Source of the DNA: an uncultured Dorea sp.
Lineage (GTDB): Bacteria > Bacillota > Clostridia > Lachnospirales > Lachnospiraceae
Length of the DNA stretch: 8,240 bases
Direction of reading: 5' to 3'
Assembly: GCA_910577685.1 (NCBI GenBank)
Contig: CAJTOH010000080.1
Coordinates: 1 to 8,240, forward strand
Shown: in pieces, positions 1 through 5,909 of the stretch
How positions within the stretch are numbered: position 1 is the stretch's first letter
How the letters are laid out: every line of letters begins with the position of its first letter
Notes under the pieces: generated by a model
Told to the model about the DNA's origin: nothing
Database searches by the model: none
What the model saw: only the letters and a program-made list of their open reading frames with translations
Translations under genes and position numbers: made by a program

Positions 1-240
1 CGGAGGATGGAAAAATATATGAGTAATCATATGCTGTTCCTTCACGATCGGAGGGTACCTGCAACAAATAATCTTGCAGAGCGTCTGCTCAGGGCATATA
101 AAAGGAAACAAACGCAGGCCGTGTCATTTCGGAGTTTCGACAGTATCGAGTCTCTCTGTCAGTGCATGAGCATGCTGCTTATGATGCGCAAAAACGAAGA
201 AACAAATCTGTTCAATAGAGTATCCAGAATATTTGGATAA
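1..240 (+). CDS. IS66-family transposase, C-terminal fragment (5' end outside window)
   Basis: The reading frame is open from the first base and ends at TAA 238-240, so this is the 3' end of a longer gene that starts before the window; the first ATG at 7 is internal. The residues VPATNNLAERLLR, followed by a basic stretch and an FRSFDSIES segment, match the end of the IS66 DDE transposase core. There the Glu of NNLAER is the third catalytic acid and is followed by the conserved Arg-rich helix. The tail after it is short and ends in RVSRIFG. IS66 transposases act in the cytoplasm on the element's ends. The family call rests on motif recognition. Whether the whole gene is intact, and whether tnpA/tnpB partners lie upstream, cannot be seen. 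A hairpin terminator follows six bases after the stop. Confidence 0.75.
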   Translation, partial: RRMEKYMSNHMLFLHDRRVPATNNLAERLLRAYKRKQTQAVSFRSFDSIESLCQCMSMLLMMRKNEETNLFNRVSRIFG

Positions 241-245
241 AAGAG

Positions 246-294
246 AAACCGATGGCTGAACTACTATAGATAGTTTAAGCCATCGGTTTGTTTT
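246..294 (+). terminator. Intrinsic terminator after the IS66 transposase
   Basis: AAACCGATGGCT at 246-257 pairs perfectly with AGCCATCGGTTT at 278-289. A further AACTA/TAGTT pairing inside extends the stem, and GTTTT follows. It sits six bases after the transposase stop and separates it from the thiamine operon. From 300 to 360 no gene or clear IS66 terminal repeat was recognised. Confidence 0.8.
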
Positions 295-360
295 AATCAA
301 GCTGACGTGTGAACTGTAACGACAGAGCCGCAAATTGATATTGTCTGCTTTTATAAACCA

Positions 361-389
361 TTGACTTTTTAGTTAATCTCCCTTATAAT
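361..389 (+). promoter_or_regulatory. Sigma-70 type promoter of the thiamine operon
   Basis: TTGACT at 361-366 and a perfect TATAAT at 384-389 are separated by 17 bases, an essentially consensus housekeeping promoter. The predicted start near 396 lies right before the first TPP aptamer (P1 begins near 398), so the whole tandem riboswitch leader is transcribed. No second promoter of similar quality was seen between the two riboswitches. Confidence 0.85.
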
Positions 390-397
390 AATCAAAA

Positions 398-476
398 AGC
401 AGGGGGACTATTTCTATAGTTGAGAAGGTAAAACCTGACCCTTTGAACCTGTTGGTTAATACCGACGTAGGGAGCT
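398..476 (+). ncRNA. TPP riboswitch aptamer 1 (THI element)
   Basis: The aptamer binds thiamine pyrophosphate and represses the downstream genes. P1 is AGC/GCT (398-400/474-476), P2 is AGGG with CCCT 439-442, and P3 is ACTAT/ATAGT (407-411/416-420). The conserved pyrimidine-sensing TGAGA follows at 421-425, then an optional small stem AGGT/ACCT. The core TTTGAACCTG, the P5 loop TTAATACC and the diphosphate-side CGTAGGGAGC (466-475) are all present. The pyrimidine loop and the terminal GTAGGGA match the family consensus, so ligand binding is expected to be intact. It is followed by its own terminator at 501-532, making this a transcription-termination OFF switch. Confidence 0.93.
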
Positions 477-500
477 AAATAATACGATATTGTATTTTTT

Positions 501-532
501 AGGACGTTCCCTATAGGCGGAATGTCCTTTTT
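501..532 (+). terminator. Terminator of TPP riboswitch 1
   Basis: AGGACGTTCC (501-510) pairs with GGAATGTCCT (519-528) with one G-U wobble, followed by TTTT. The alternative antiterminator pairs GTAGGGAGC (467-475, aptamer 3' side) with GTTCCCTAT (506-514). This is nine contiguous pairs including two G-U, and it would break the terminator stem. TPP binding should therefore free the terminator. Confidence 0.85.
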
Positions 533-554
533 AATTGAATATTTATGATATGTG

Positions 555-636
555 TTTGCGAGGGAACTAAACAAGTTGAAAAAGGTTAAGACCTGACCTC
601 TTGACCTGTCGGTTAATACCGGCGTAGGGAAGCAAT
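555..636 (+). ncRNA. TPP riboswitch aptamer 2 (tandem copy)
   Basis: This is a second THI element immediately after the first riboswitch's terminator. P1 is TTGC/GCAA (556-559/632-635), P2 is GAGG/CCTC (560-563/597-600), and P3 is ACT/AGT. An accessory stem AGGT-TAAG-ACCT follows. P4/P5 contain TTGACCTG, CGGTTAATACCG and GCGTAGGGAAGC. The aptamer differs from consensus at the pyrimidine-sensing loop, which reads TGAAA (577-581) rather than TGAGA. The base stacked against the pyrimidine ring is therefore A instead of G, which may lower affinity or alter ligand preference. Two switches in series are known upstream of tenA in Bacillus anthracis, so the architecture has a precedent. Confidence 0.88.
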
Positions 637-660
637 TTCTTACGCCGTATTGCGTCTGAA

Positions 661-693
661 AGAGCTTCTAGTGATTTGGAGGCTCTATTTTTA
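661..693 (+). terminator. Terminator of TPP riboswitch 2
   Basis: AGAGCTTCT (661-669) pairs with GGAGGCTCT (678-686) with two wobbles, followed by ATTTTTATT. The competing pairing is GGAAGC (628-633, aptamer 3' strand) with GCTTCT (664-669). This uses the same strand of the aptamer as switch 1 does, so it too should terminate when TPP is bound. It lies just before the tenA ribosome binding site. Confidence 0.83.
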
Positions 694-719
694 TTACCAT
701 TTTACAGGAGGAAAAAGAA

Positions 720-1367
720 ATGTCATTTATGCAGGAAATTGTGAAACGTAACATTCCTATATGGGATCGGTGTGCGGCAATGCCCTTTGTGCGTGAAATG
801 CAATCGGGGATACTGCCCTTTGAAAAATTCAAGCAGTACATGATACAGGATAGTATCTATTTGAAAAACTATGCCCGTATCTATGGAAAGATTATCTATC
901 ATTCTACGACCCTAAAGGATATTCAAATGTTTTATTCTGTGCTTAATTTTGTTACAGATACGGAGTCGGCCGTTAGATTAAACTACCTAAAACAATTTAA
1001 CATGACAGACAAAGATATAGAATTTATAGACCCATTACCGGAAAATCAAGAATATATTGATTTCATGATGGAGATTGCAGAACAAGGTAATGTTTGTGAA
1101 ATGCTCATGGCGTTACTTCCATGTATGTTGAGTTACAGCTACATTTTCAGAAAAATAGCGGTTAATTCCGAAAGCAAACATTCACGGTACCGGGATTTTA
1201 TTCAAGACTATGCGGACGACCGGTATTATCAAGACTGCAAGGCATGGGGAGTATTTGCTGATACAAAGTGCGTCTGTTTACCGGAGGAACAGAAAAAACA
1301 ATTAAGCGCAATTTTCGAAAGAGCAAGCATTTATTCATGCAATGGGGTGCAAAGCGATTGTTATTAA
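720..1367 (+). pseudogene. tenA: tenA, thiaminase II / aminopyrimidine aminohydrolase, 3' end lost
   Basis: TenA hydrolyses aminopyrimidine breakdown products of thiamine to HMP for salvage in the cytoplasm. AGGAGG at 706-711, eight bases before the ATG, fixes the start. The fold looks normal up to residue 205: Asp44 and Tyr47 in QDSIYLKNY, Tyr112, and the nucleophile Cys135 in LLPCMLSYSYI fall at the positions known from Bacillus subtilis TenA. After ...IFERASIY the expected Glu-aromatic end (the catalytic Glu near 205 followed by FW) is missing. It is replaced by ten unrelated residues to a TAA at 1365. From 1335 the DNA continues as thiD in another frame, so a deletion has joined the two genes. 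The product would lack the catalytic Glu and the last helix, and is probably inactive. Family call is firm; inactivity is inferred. Confidence 0.88.
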
Positions 1368-1653
1368 ATGCGGACATCATATCGGAAATGCTATTGATGT
1401 TTTGTTTGACGGTGAAAAATTCTATCACTTTGAAACCATGCGTATTGATACAAAAAATACGCATGGGACAGGCTGTACCTTTTCTTCCGCTGTCACTTCC
1501 CGGCTTGCAAAAGGTATGTCTATCCCCAATGCAGTTAAGATGGCAAAGGATTATGTTACTACGGCAATCGAACATTCTCTTGCAATCGGAAAGGGCTGCG
1601 GCCCTACAAACCATTTTTATAATCTCTATCAACATGGATTGTTAGAAGAATAG
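1335..1653 (+). pseudogene. thiD: thiD, HMP/HMP-P kinase, C-terminal fragment
   Basis: This is the last ~106 residues of ThiD, the kinase that phosphorylates hydroxymethylpyrimidine and its phosphate for thiamine synthesis. Diagnostic pieces are GHHIGNAIDVLFDGEKFY, TMRIDTKNTHGTGCTFSSA (anion hole and catalytic Cys in GTGCT) and GKGCGPTNHFYNLYQHG. About 160 residues usual at the N-terminus, including the HMP-binding and early Rossmann-like part, are absent. Upstream sequence in this frame meets a stop at 1303-1305, and the homology begins at the tenA joint near 1335. The only ATG (1342) is internal and has no ribosome binding site. A Gly normally seen in the KGGHH turn reads Cys here (KCGHH). 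It lies 14 bases ahead of thiE. Confidence 0.88.
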
Positions 1654-1667
1654 GCAGGTGCAGCGTT

Positions 1668-2186
1668 ATGGTTATTGATTATACATTGTATCTTGTAACA
1701 GGCCGAAGTGTTATGAGCAGTAAGCATTTGACCGAAGCGGTTGAACAGGCAATTCTTGGCGGCTGTACTATGGTACAGCTCCGAGAGAAAGATATTTCGT
1801 TCGCAGATTTCTGCAAACTGGCGTTAGAAGTCAAACAAGTTACAGATAAATATCATATTCCACTTATCATAAATGACCGTATAGATATTGCTATGGCAAT
1901 AAAAGCTGACGGCGTACATATCGGGCAGCATGATATTCATGCTTCTATTGCCCGGAAAATGATTGGAAATGATATGCTATTGGGCGTTTCCGCTGCTTCA
2001 AAAGAAGAAGCTATACAAGCCATGAAAGACGGGGCTGACTATTTGGGTATCGGCGCAATGTTTCCCACAGTAACAAAGACAGACGCAAAACTTGTATCGC
2101 TGGAAGAGCTGCAAAATATCCGCAGTGAAGTTTCCCTGCCTATTGTTGTCATTGGCGGTATTAATAAAGAAAATGCAGGGATTTAA
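1668..2186 (+). pseudogene. thiE: thiE, thiamine-phosphate synthase, C-terminally truncated
   Basis: ThiE couples HMP-PP and thiazole phosphate to thiamine phosphate in the cytoplasm. The TIM-barrel landmarks are in order: YLVTGR (about residues 7-12), QLREKD (about 38-43), NDRIDIA (about 63-69, metal-binding Asp), DGVHIGQ, GVSAAS, the PTVTKTDA phosphate/thiazole loop and IVVIGGINKENA. At 172 residues it is about 35-40 shorter than family members. It stops immediately after GGINKENA, so the last strand and helix with the conserved V-S phosphate-binding residues are gone. No continuation of ThiE was found in any frame from 2180 to 2340, so this is a break, not a point frameshift. An 8-base repeat, TGCAGGGA, occurs at the break (2174) and again at 2214. 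Start ATG 1668 has a weak AGGTG upstream. Confidence 0.85.
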
Positions 2187-2279
2187 AAAGACCCAAAAGC
2201 TGCCCCTCCTCTTTGCAGGGAAGGTTCCGGCTGCGGCAGGATTGCGGTGAAACAGCCTTAAAGGTATTGAATATTTATT

Positions 2280-2306
2280 TTGTAAGAGAACATGTTATGA
2301 TATAAT
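2280..2306 (+). promoter_or_regulatory. Extended -10 promoter for the flavodoxin-fold gene
   Basis: TGATATAAT at 2298-2306 is an extended -10 with a perfect TATAAT. TTGTAA at 2280-2285, 15 bases upstream, is a poor -35 at short spacing. The start near 2313 gives a leader of about 37 bases to the strong AGGAGG at 2335-2340. The 160 bases between the end of thiE and this promoter hold no recognisable gene. Confidence 0.65.
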
Positions 2307-2349
2307 AAAAGAATAGGTAGAATAAAAATAGAATAGGAGGAGTCATAAG

Positions 2350-2886
2350 ATGAATATTTTGGTGATTACCGGAAGCGCACACAAAAAAGGAACATCATCC
2401 TATTTGGCGGATGCTTTTATTAAGGGAGTAAAGGAGGCGGGACATGCGGTCAGCCGTTTTGACGCGGCATTTAAGAATGTGCATCCCTGCATTGGCTGCG
2501 ATTCCTGTCAGAAGAATGAGCAGATCTGTGTATTTAAAGACGATATGCAGGAGTTGAATTCGGAGCTATTAAAGGCGGATGCAGTTGCGTTTGTTTCACC
2601 TATTTACTATTACGATATCAATGCGCAGATAAAAGCTGTAATTGATCGGTTTTATGCAAATAATTCGGTGTTAAAGGGGGCGGATAAAAAAGCAGTCCTG
2701 ATGCTTACATATGGCGATGAAACCGAAGAATCGGCAGAAGGAGCTATTGCTTCTTATAAGGGTATGACAAAATATCTGGAATGGGAAGATGCGGGGATCG
2801 TCTCTGCAAAAGGCTGTTATGTACTTGATGATATTATAAATTCTGAATATCCGAAGCAGGCGTATGAGTTGGGAAAGAGTTTATAG
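2350..2886 (+). CDS. NAD(P)H-dependent FMN reductase / flavodoxin-fold oxidoreductase
   Basis: A complete 178-residue protein with AGGAGG nine bases before ATG. The N-terminal MNILVITGSAHKKGTSS is the strand plus phosphate-binding loop of the NADPH-dependent FMN reductase superfamily. CIGCDSCQKNEQICVFKDDM (about residues 48-67) is the cysteine-rich segment typical of the iron-sulfur-flavoprotein/multimeric flavodoxin branch, here with CxxCxxC and one later Cys. SPIYYYDINAQIKAVIDRFY (about 83-102) is the second flavin-contact motif and following helix. No signal peptide or membrane segment is seen, so it is cytosolic. The physiological substrate cannot be read from sequence. The gene appears to be monocistronic, with its own promoter and a hairpin at 2953. 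Intact, in contrast to its upstream neighbours. Confidence 0.88.
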   Translation: MNILVITGSAHKKGTSSYLADAFIKGVKEAGHAVSRFDAAFKNVHPCIGCDSCQKNEQICVFKDDMQELNSELLKADAVAFVSPIYYYDINAQIKAVIDRFYANNSVLKGADKKAVLMLTYGDETEESAEGAIASYKGMTKYLEWEDAGIVSAKGCYVLDDIINSEYPKQAYELGKSL

Positions 2887-2952
2887 GAAGAATATCAAGG
2901 GAAGGTCTTAGAAAAGTAGTTACTTTGATGGAAAAAGTGACGATGTTAATTT

Positions 2953-2980
2953 CCGTTGCTTGCGGCAACGGGCGGTTTTT
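2953..2980 (+). promoter_or_regulatory. Inverted repeat: terminator of the reductase gene and/or operator
   Basis: CCGTTGC (2953-2959) and GCAACGG (2965-2971) form a perfect 7-bp stem with a 5-base loop, followed by GCGGTTTTT. It can serve as an intrinsic terminator for the gene ending at 2886. It also covers the -35 box (TTGCGG 2960-2965) of the next promoter, so it could equally be an autoregulatory operator of the XRE protein encoded downstream. The sequence does not decide between the two. Confidence 0.55.
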
Positions 2981-2989
2981 GCCTATAAT
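2960..2989 (+). promoter_or_regulatory. Promoter of the XRE membrane regulator
   Basis: TTGCGG at 2960-2965 and a perfect TATAAT at 2984-2989, 18 bases apart. The -35 lies inside an inverted repeat (2953-2971). A start near 2996 leaves a leader of about 28 bases. Confidence 0.65.
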
Positions 2990-3024
2990 AGCGGTAACAA
3001 CTGAAAGAAAAGAGGTTATCCCTA

Positions 3025-3528
3025 ATGATCAGCGAAAATATTAAAACAATCAGAAAATCAAGAGGACTTTCGCAGCAGGAGCTTGCTGTCAAGCTGAACG
3101 TAGTGCGGCAAACAATTTCCAAATGGGAGCAAGGATTGTCAGTTCCCGATTCCGATATGTTGATCTCCATATCAGAAGTGCTTGAAACACCCGTGAGTAC
3201 TTTGCTTGGAGAAAACGTCATTGAGTCGGAAGCTGACGACTTAAAGGCGATTTCCACAAAGCTGGAAGTGATAAACTTGCAGCTTGCACAGAGAAAAACC
3301 GCATGGAAAAAGATTTGGCGTTGGTTTCTCATCACATTGTGTGTAGGCATAGCGGCAATTTTTGTAATTTTATTTGCATTGGAAAGTCCTTATTTGGGGT
3401 GGAATTATAATGATCCTGAAACCGCCGTTTTAGGAGTGGCATTTCACTCATTTGAATGGTTGTTTGTCAGAGCAGCGCCGATAATCCTTACCGGTGCAAT
3501 CATTGGAATCCGACAGTTGTCAGAATGA
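3025..3528 (+). CDS. XRE-family HTH regulator with C-terminal membrane segments
   Basis: A complete 167-residue protein; AGAGG at 3011-3015 is nine bases before the ATG. Residues 1-60 are a classic Cro/CI-type helix-turn-helix: NIKTIRKSRGLSQQELA, then VVRQTISKWEQGLSVPDSDML, with the recognition helix around QTISKWE. Residues 65-95 are a charged linker. Two hydrophobic stretches follow: about 97-118 (WRWFLITLCVGIAAIFVILF) and about 143-162 (EWLFVRAAPIILTGAIIGI). This predicts a DNA-binding head tethered to the cytoplasmic membrane. The layout is common in Firmicutes, and the target is often the gene itself or a neighbour. The inverted repeat over its own -35 box fits autoregulation, but this is inference. 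No paired membrane transporter gene is seen beside it. Confidence 0.85.
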   Translation: MISENIKTIRKSRGLSQQELAVKLNVVRQTISKWEQGLSVPDSDMLISISEVLETPVSTLLGENVIESEADDLKAISTKLEVINLQLAQRKTAWKKIWRWFLITLCVGIAAIFVILFALESPYLGWNYNDPETAVLGVAFHSFEWLFVRAAPIILTGAIIGIRQLSE

Positions 3529-3591
3529 AAAAATAGGTGAGAACTGTAAGTTTGTATTACCAGTATAATGACAAAGCGTGAAATTGAGATA

Positions 3592-3648
3592 CCCTGCGGA
3601 AATGATGCCGTTTAGCACCGGCACATTCTGCGGGGCATTTCTATTTAT
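3592..3648 (+). terminator. Long hairpin terminator after the XRE gene
   Basis: CCCTGCGGAA-A-TG (3592-3604) pairs with CATTCTGCGGGG (3624-3635), and an inner TGCCG/CGGCA stem (3606-3610/3619-3623) extends it. The tail is GCATTTCTATTT. The stem is over 15 pairs with few wobbles, ending about 107 bases after the XRE stop. The rest of 3529-3745 shows no gene. Confidence 0.65.
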
Positions 3649-3749
3649 AGGGGAAGCATTATTTTTGGCCGTACTAAATAAAGGTTCCTCTTCTGTTAAA
3701 TCATACCTTTCATTAAGAAATATCTTCTTCTTTTTTTACCTTTAAATTT

Positions 3750-4091
3750 CTAGAGTTTGCTGTTCAAGAAGAGATGATATTTGTTGATATTTCTAACTAT
3801 CACATACAGCATAAACTCCTTGTATATTTTTTCGGTTGAACGGTTATACCCGCTTTTCCCCTTCCAGGAATACCGAGATAATAAAGCAGTAAAATCCATC
3901 TCCTCCATGACATTTTTAAGAGGAAAGATTGGAGCGTCGACAGGTAAGCTCAATTTATATAATTTGAAGCGCCGGCACAGGTAATGGATAAAAAGGAGCG
4001 GGCGTTTATGAAGAGATAAGAGAGGCGATATAAATGTTAAAAGAACTGCGGCCGGAATCCAATCCGTATCAAGGGAATACAGAATGGGCAT
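3750..4091 (-). pseudogene. IS1182-like transposase remnant with internal deletion
   Basis: On the minus strand, an open frame contains a stretch resembling the N-terminus of IS1182-type transposases. This stretch is KLYKLSLPVDAPIFPLKN, then VMEEMDFTALLSRYSWKGKSGYN, the segment that precedes their catalytic region. It is followed directly by RSTEKIYKEFMLYVIVRN and INKYHLFLNSKL, which resembles the C-terminal helix of the same family. The several hundred residues of DDE core that should lie between GYN and RSTEK are missing, so this looks like an internally deleted, non-autonomous copy. The first ~45 residues of the frame show no recognisable homology and may not be coding. Terminal inverted repeats could not be established by eye. 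The family assignment is from memory of the motifs and is moderately uncertain; an unrelated small ORF is the alternative. Confidence 0.45.
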
Positions 4092-4119
4092 AAAACAGAG
4101 GGTAGGATTTTAAAAGGAG

Positions 4120-4140
4120 TTCTGATATAATAGGTCAGAA
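4120..4140 (+). promoter_or_regulatory. Extended -10 element within an inverted repeat, upstream of the AAA-ATPase gene
   Basis: TGATATAAT (4123-4131) is an extended -10. It sits between TTCTGA (4120-4125) and TCAGAA (4135-4140), a perfect 6-bp inverted repeat with a 9-base spacer that would place a dimeric repressor over the -10. No good -35 is seen 15-19 bases upstream. The leader to ATG 4209 would be about 70 bases and contains a small TCCGA/TCGGA hairpin at 4176-4191. Confidence 0.45.
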
Positions 4141-4208
4141 AGATTTTGAACGGAGGATAAGGAAAGGAAGCCGTTTCCGAGATTCTTCGGAGTAGAAAGG
4201 AGCAACAG

Positions 4209-5724
4209 ATGGGGATCTATTTGAACAGCAGATCGGCATATACCTTATATAAGAGTGAAACAGAAAAACCATACTTTGTGGATAAAACCAAAATGTTGGA
4301 AGAATTGTTTCCGCTGGTGCAGACGGGAAACAATCATATCTGTATTACACGGCCGAGGCGATTTGGAAAAACAGTCATGGCAAATATGATTGCCTCCTTT
4401 TTTTCAAAAGCATGTAATGCACAGGATATTTTCAGTCGCTCCGGATTGCACAGTCAGAGGAGTATGATAAATATAGGAATCAGTTTCCGGTCATTCATAT
4501 TTCGTTTAATGAATTTGGCAGGCGTTGTAACTCATATGAACAATATATCGATTGGATTGAAAAGAGGCTGGTCAAGGATTTAAAGAAGGAGTATCCGGAA
4601 GCCGGCATAAGCGAGGAAGCAGGTGCGGCAGAGACACTTTTGGAGTTGTATGCGGAAGATGACACAGCCCGGTTTATTTTTGTCTTGGATGAATGGGATT
4701 TTATCTTTCATCAGAACTTTATAACAGATCAAGCGGCTCAGAACTGAATATGTTCAGCGAATTTACGATGGCATCTGAGGAGAGGTTTTCAGAATATTTC
4801 GGATTTACCGAAAAGGACGTAGATCTGCTGTTTTCGCGTTATCAGGGGCGGAATGAAAAACAGAAGCAGGTTACGCGTGAGGGATTGAAAGAATGGTATG
4901 ACGGGTATCATACGAAAGCCGGAGAACGGCTGTATAATCCACGTTCGGTAGTAATGTCTCTGTCAAACAATAACCTGGGAAATTACTGGACCAGTTCCGG
5001 GCCATATGATGAATTATATTATTACATCCAGCGTAATGTGGATGCAGTACGGGATGATTTGCCACGGATGGTATCCGGTATTCCGGTTCCGGCAAAGGTC
5101 AGGGAATATGCGGCAACTTCACAGGAGTTGAAAACAAAGGAAGAAATCTTTTCCGCAATGGTAGTATATGGTTTTTTAAGTTACGAAAACGGAAAGGTAT
5201 CCATTCCAAATAAGGAACTGGGAGATAAGTTTGCAGAGATGCTTCAAAAAGAACCTTCATTGGGATATGTTTATCGCTTGGCAAGGGAATCAGAGCGCAT
5301 GCTTCAGGCAACGCTTGCTGGAGATACAAAGACTATGGAAGAGGTTCTGGAACTTGTACATGATACAGAAGTTCCGATTCTCAGTTATAACCATGAGACA
5401 GAATTGGCAGCAGTCGTAAATCTGATTTATCTGGCTGCACGTGATACCTATCGGGTAGAGCGGGAAGATAAGGCCGGGAAAGGATATGTAGATTTTATCT
5501 TTTACCCGGAAACGGATAAAAGTGCAGATTGTCTGATTTTGGAATTAAAAGTAGACCATACTCCGGACGAGGCAATTCAGCAGATTAAGGAGAAGAACTA
5601 TGCGCTTCGTTTCCGAGGGAAAATTGGTGAGAATATCAAATATTCAGGCAGGATTCTGGCTGTTGGAATCAGTTATGGAAAGGCAGAGAAAAAGCATTCC
5701 TGCAGAGTGGAAGTTTTGATATAA
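4209..5724 (+). pseudogene. AAA-ATPase_like / PD-(D/E)XK nuclease-domain protein, broken by frameshift and deletion
   Basis: Family layout is an N-terminal AAA-ATPase_like domain followed by a PD-(D/E)XK domain; the cellular role is not established. AAAGGAG at 4196-4202 fixes the start. Frame 1 (4209 to about 4438) gives MGIYLNSRSAYTLYKSETEK, VDKTKML and the degenerate P-loop RPRRFGKT. After DIFS one base appears lost near 4437: the homologous sequence LRIAQSEEYDKYRNQFP continues in another frame from 4439. That frame carries HISFNEFGRR and the Walker B-like FIFVLDEWDFIFH. Near 4724-4729 it jumps to a third frame at RSSGSELNMFSEFTM. About 35-40 residues usual between FHQNFIT and YSSGSELN (containing a GVLPIAKY-type segment) are missing. 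The third part runs to 5724 with the nuclease-like core GYVDFIFYP and LILELKVD and QIKEKNYALRF. Two independent lesions argue for a dead gene. Confidence 0.88.
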
Positions 5725-5834
5725 TATAGCTTCATAAATCCTTTTGAAAATATGGCTTCGGAAACGGGGAATGTAAAATTTTTAGGTAAAAGCCTTCAGT
5801 GGTGTTAGAATATAATCCCATCTTTGACAGTTGA

Positions 5835-5893
5835 AAAGTAATAAAACGGACACAAAGCCTATAGTTATGGGGGTGTGTCCGTTATTCTTCTTG
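5835..5893. terminator. Bidirectional hairpin terminator between AAA-ATPase and IS1634 relics
   Basis: AACGGACACA (5845-5854) and TGTGTCCGTT (5874-5883) form a perfect 10-bp stem. Read on the minus strand it follows the transposase stop (5910-5912) and has a T-rich tail (TTTTATTACTTTTC). Read on the plus strand the tail is ATTCTTCTT. Its position suggests it came with the transposable element. The adjacent 5818-5842, starting CCCATCTTTGACAG, may be the element's end but has no partner in the window. Confidence 0.7.
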
Positions 5894-5909
5894 CAACAAT
5901 TGTGCTGCT

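Noticed and set aside
1198..1635. 145-residue open frame on the minus strand opposite tenA/thiD
   Set aside because: It lies antisense to clear ThiD homology, has no recognisable motif and no ribosome binding site.
1268..1645. 125-residue plus-strand frame overlapping thiD
   Set aside because: Third-frame shadow of thiD; thiD itself has unmistakable GTGCT and HGTGC motifs in another frame.
3781..3984. 67-residue plus-strand frame
   Set aside because: It is antisense to the transposase-like frame and has no ribosome binding site or motif.
3640..4190. Terminal inverted repeats for the IS1182-like relic
   Set aside because: Only AACAGA-type partial matches between the two sides were found, no better than chance by eye.
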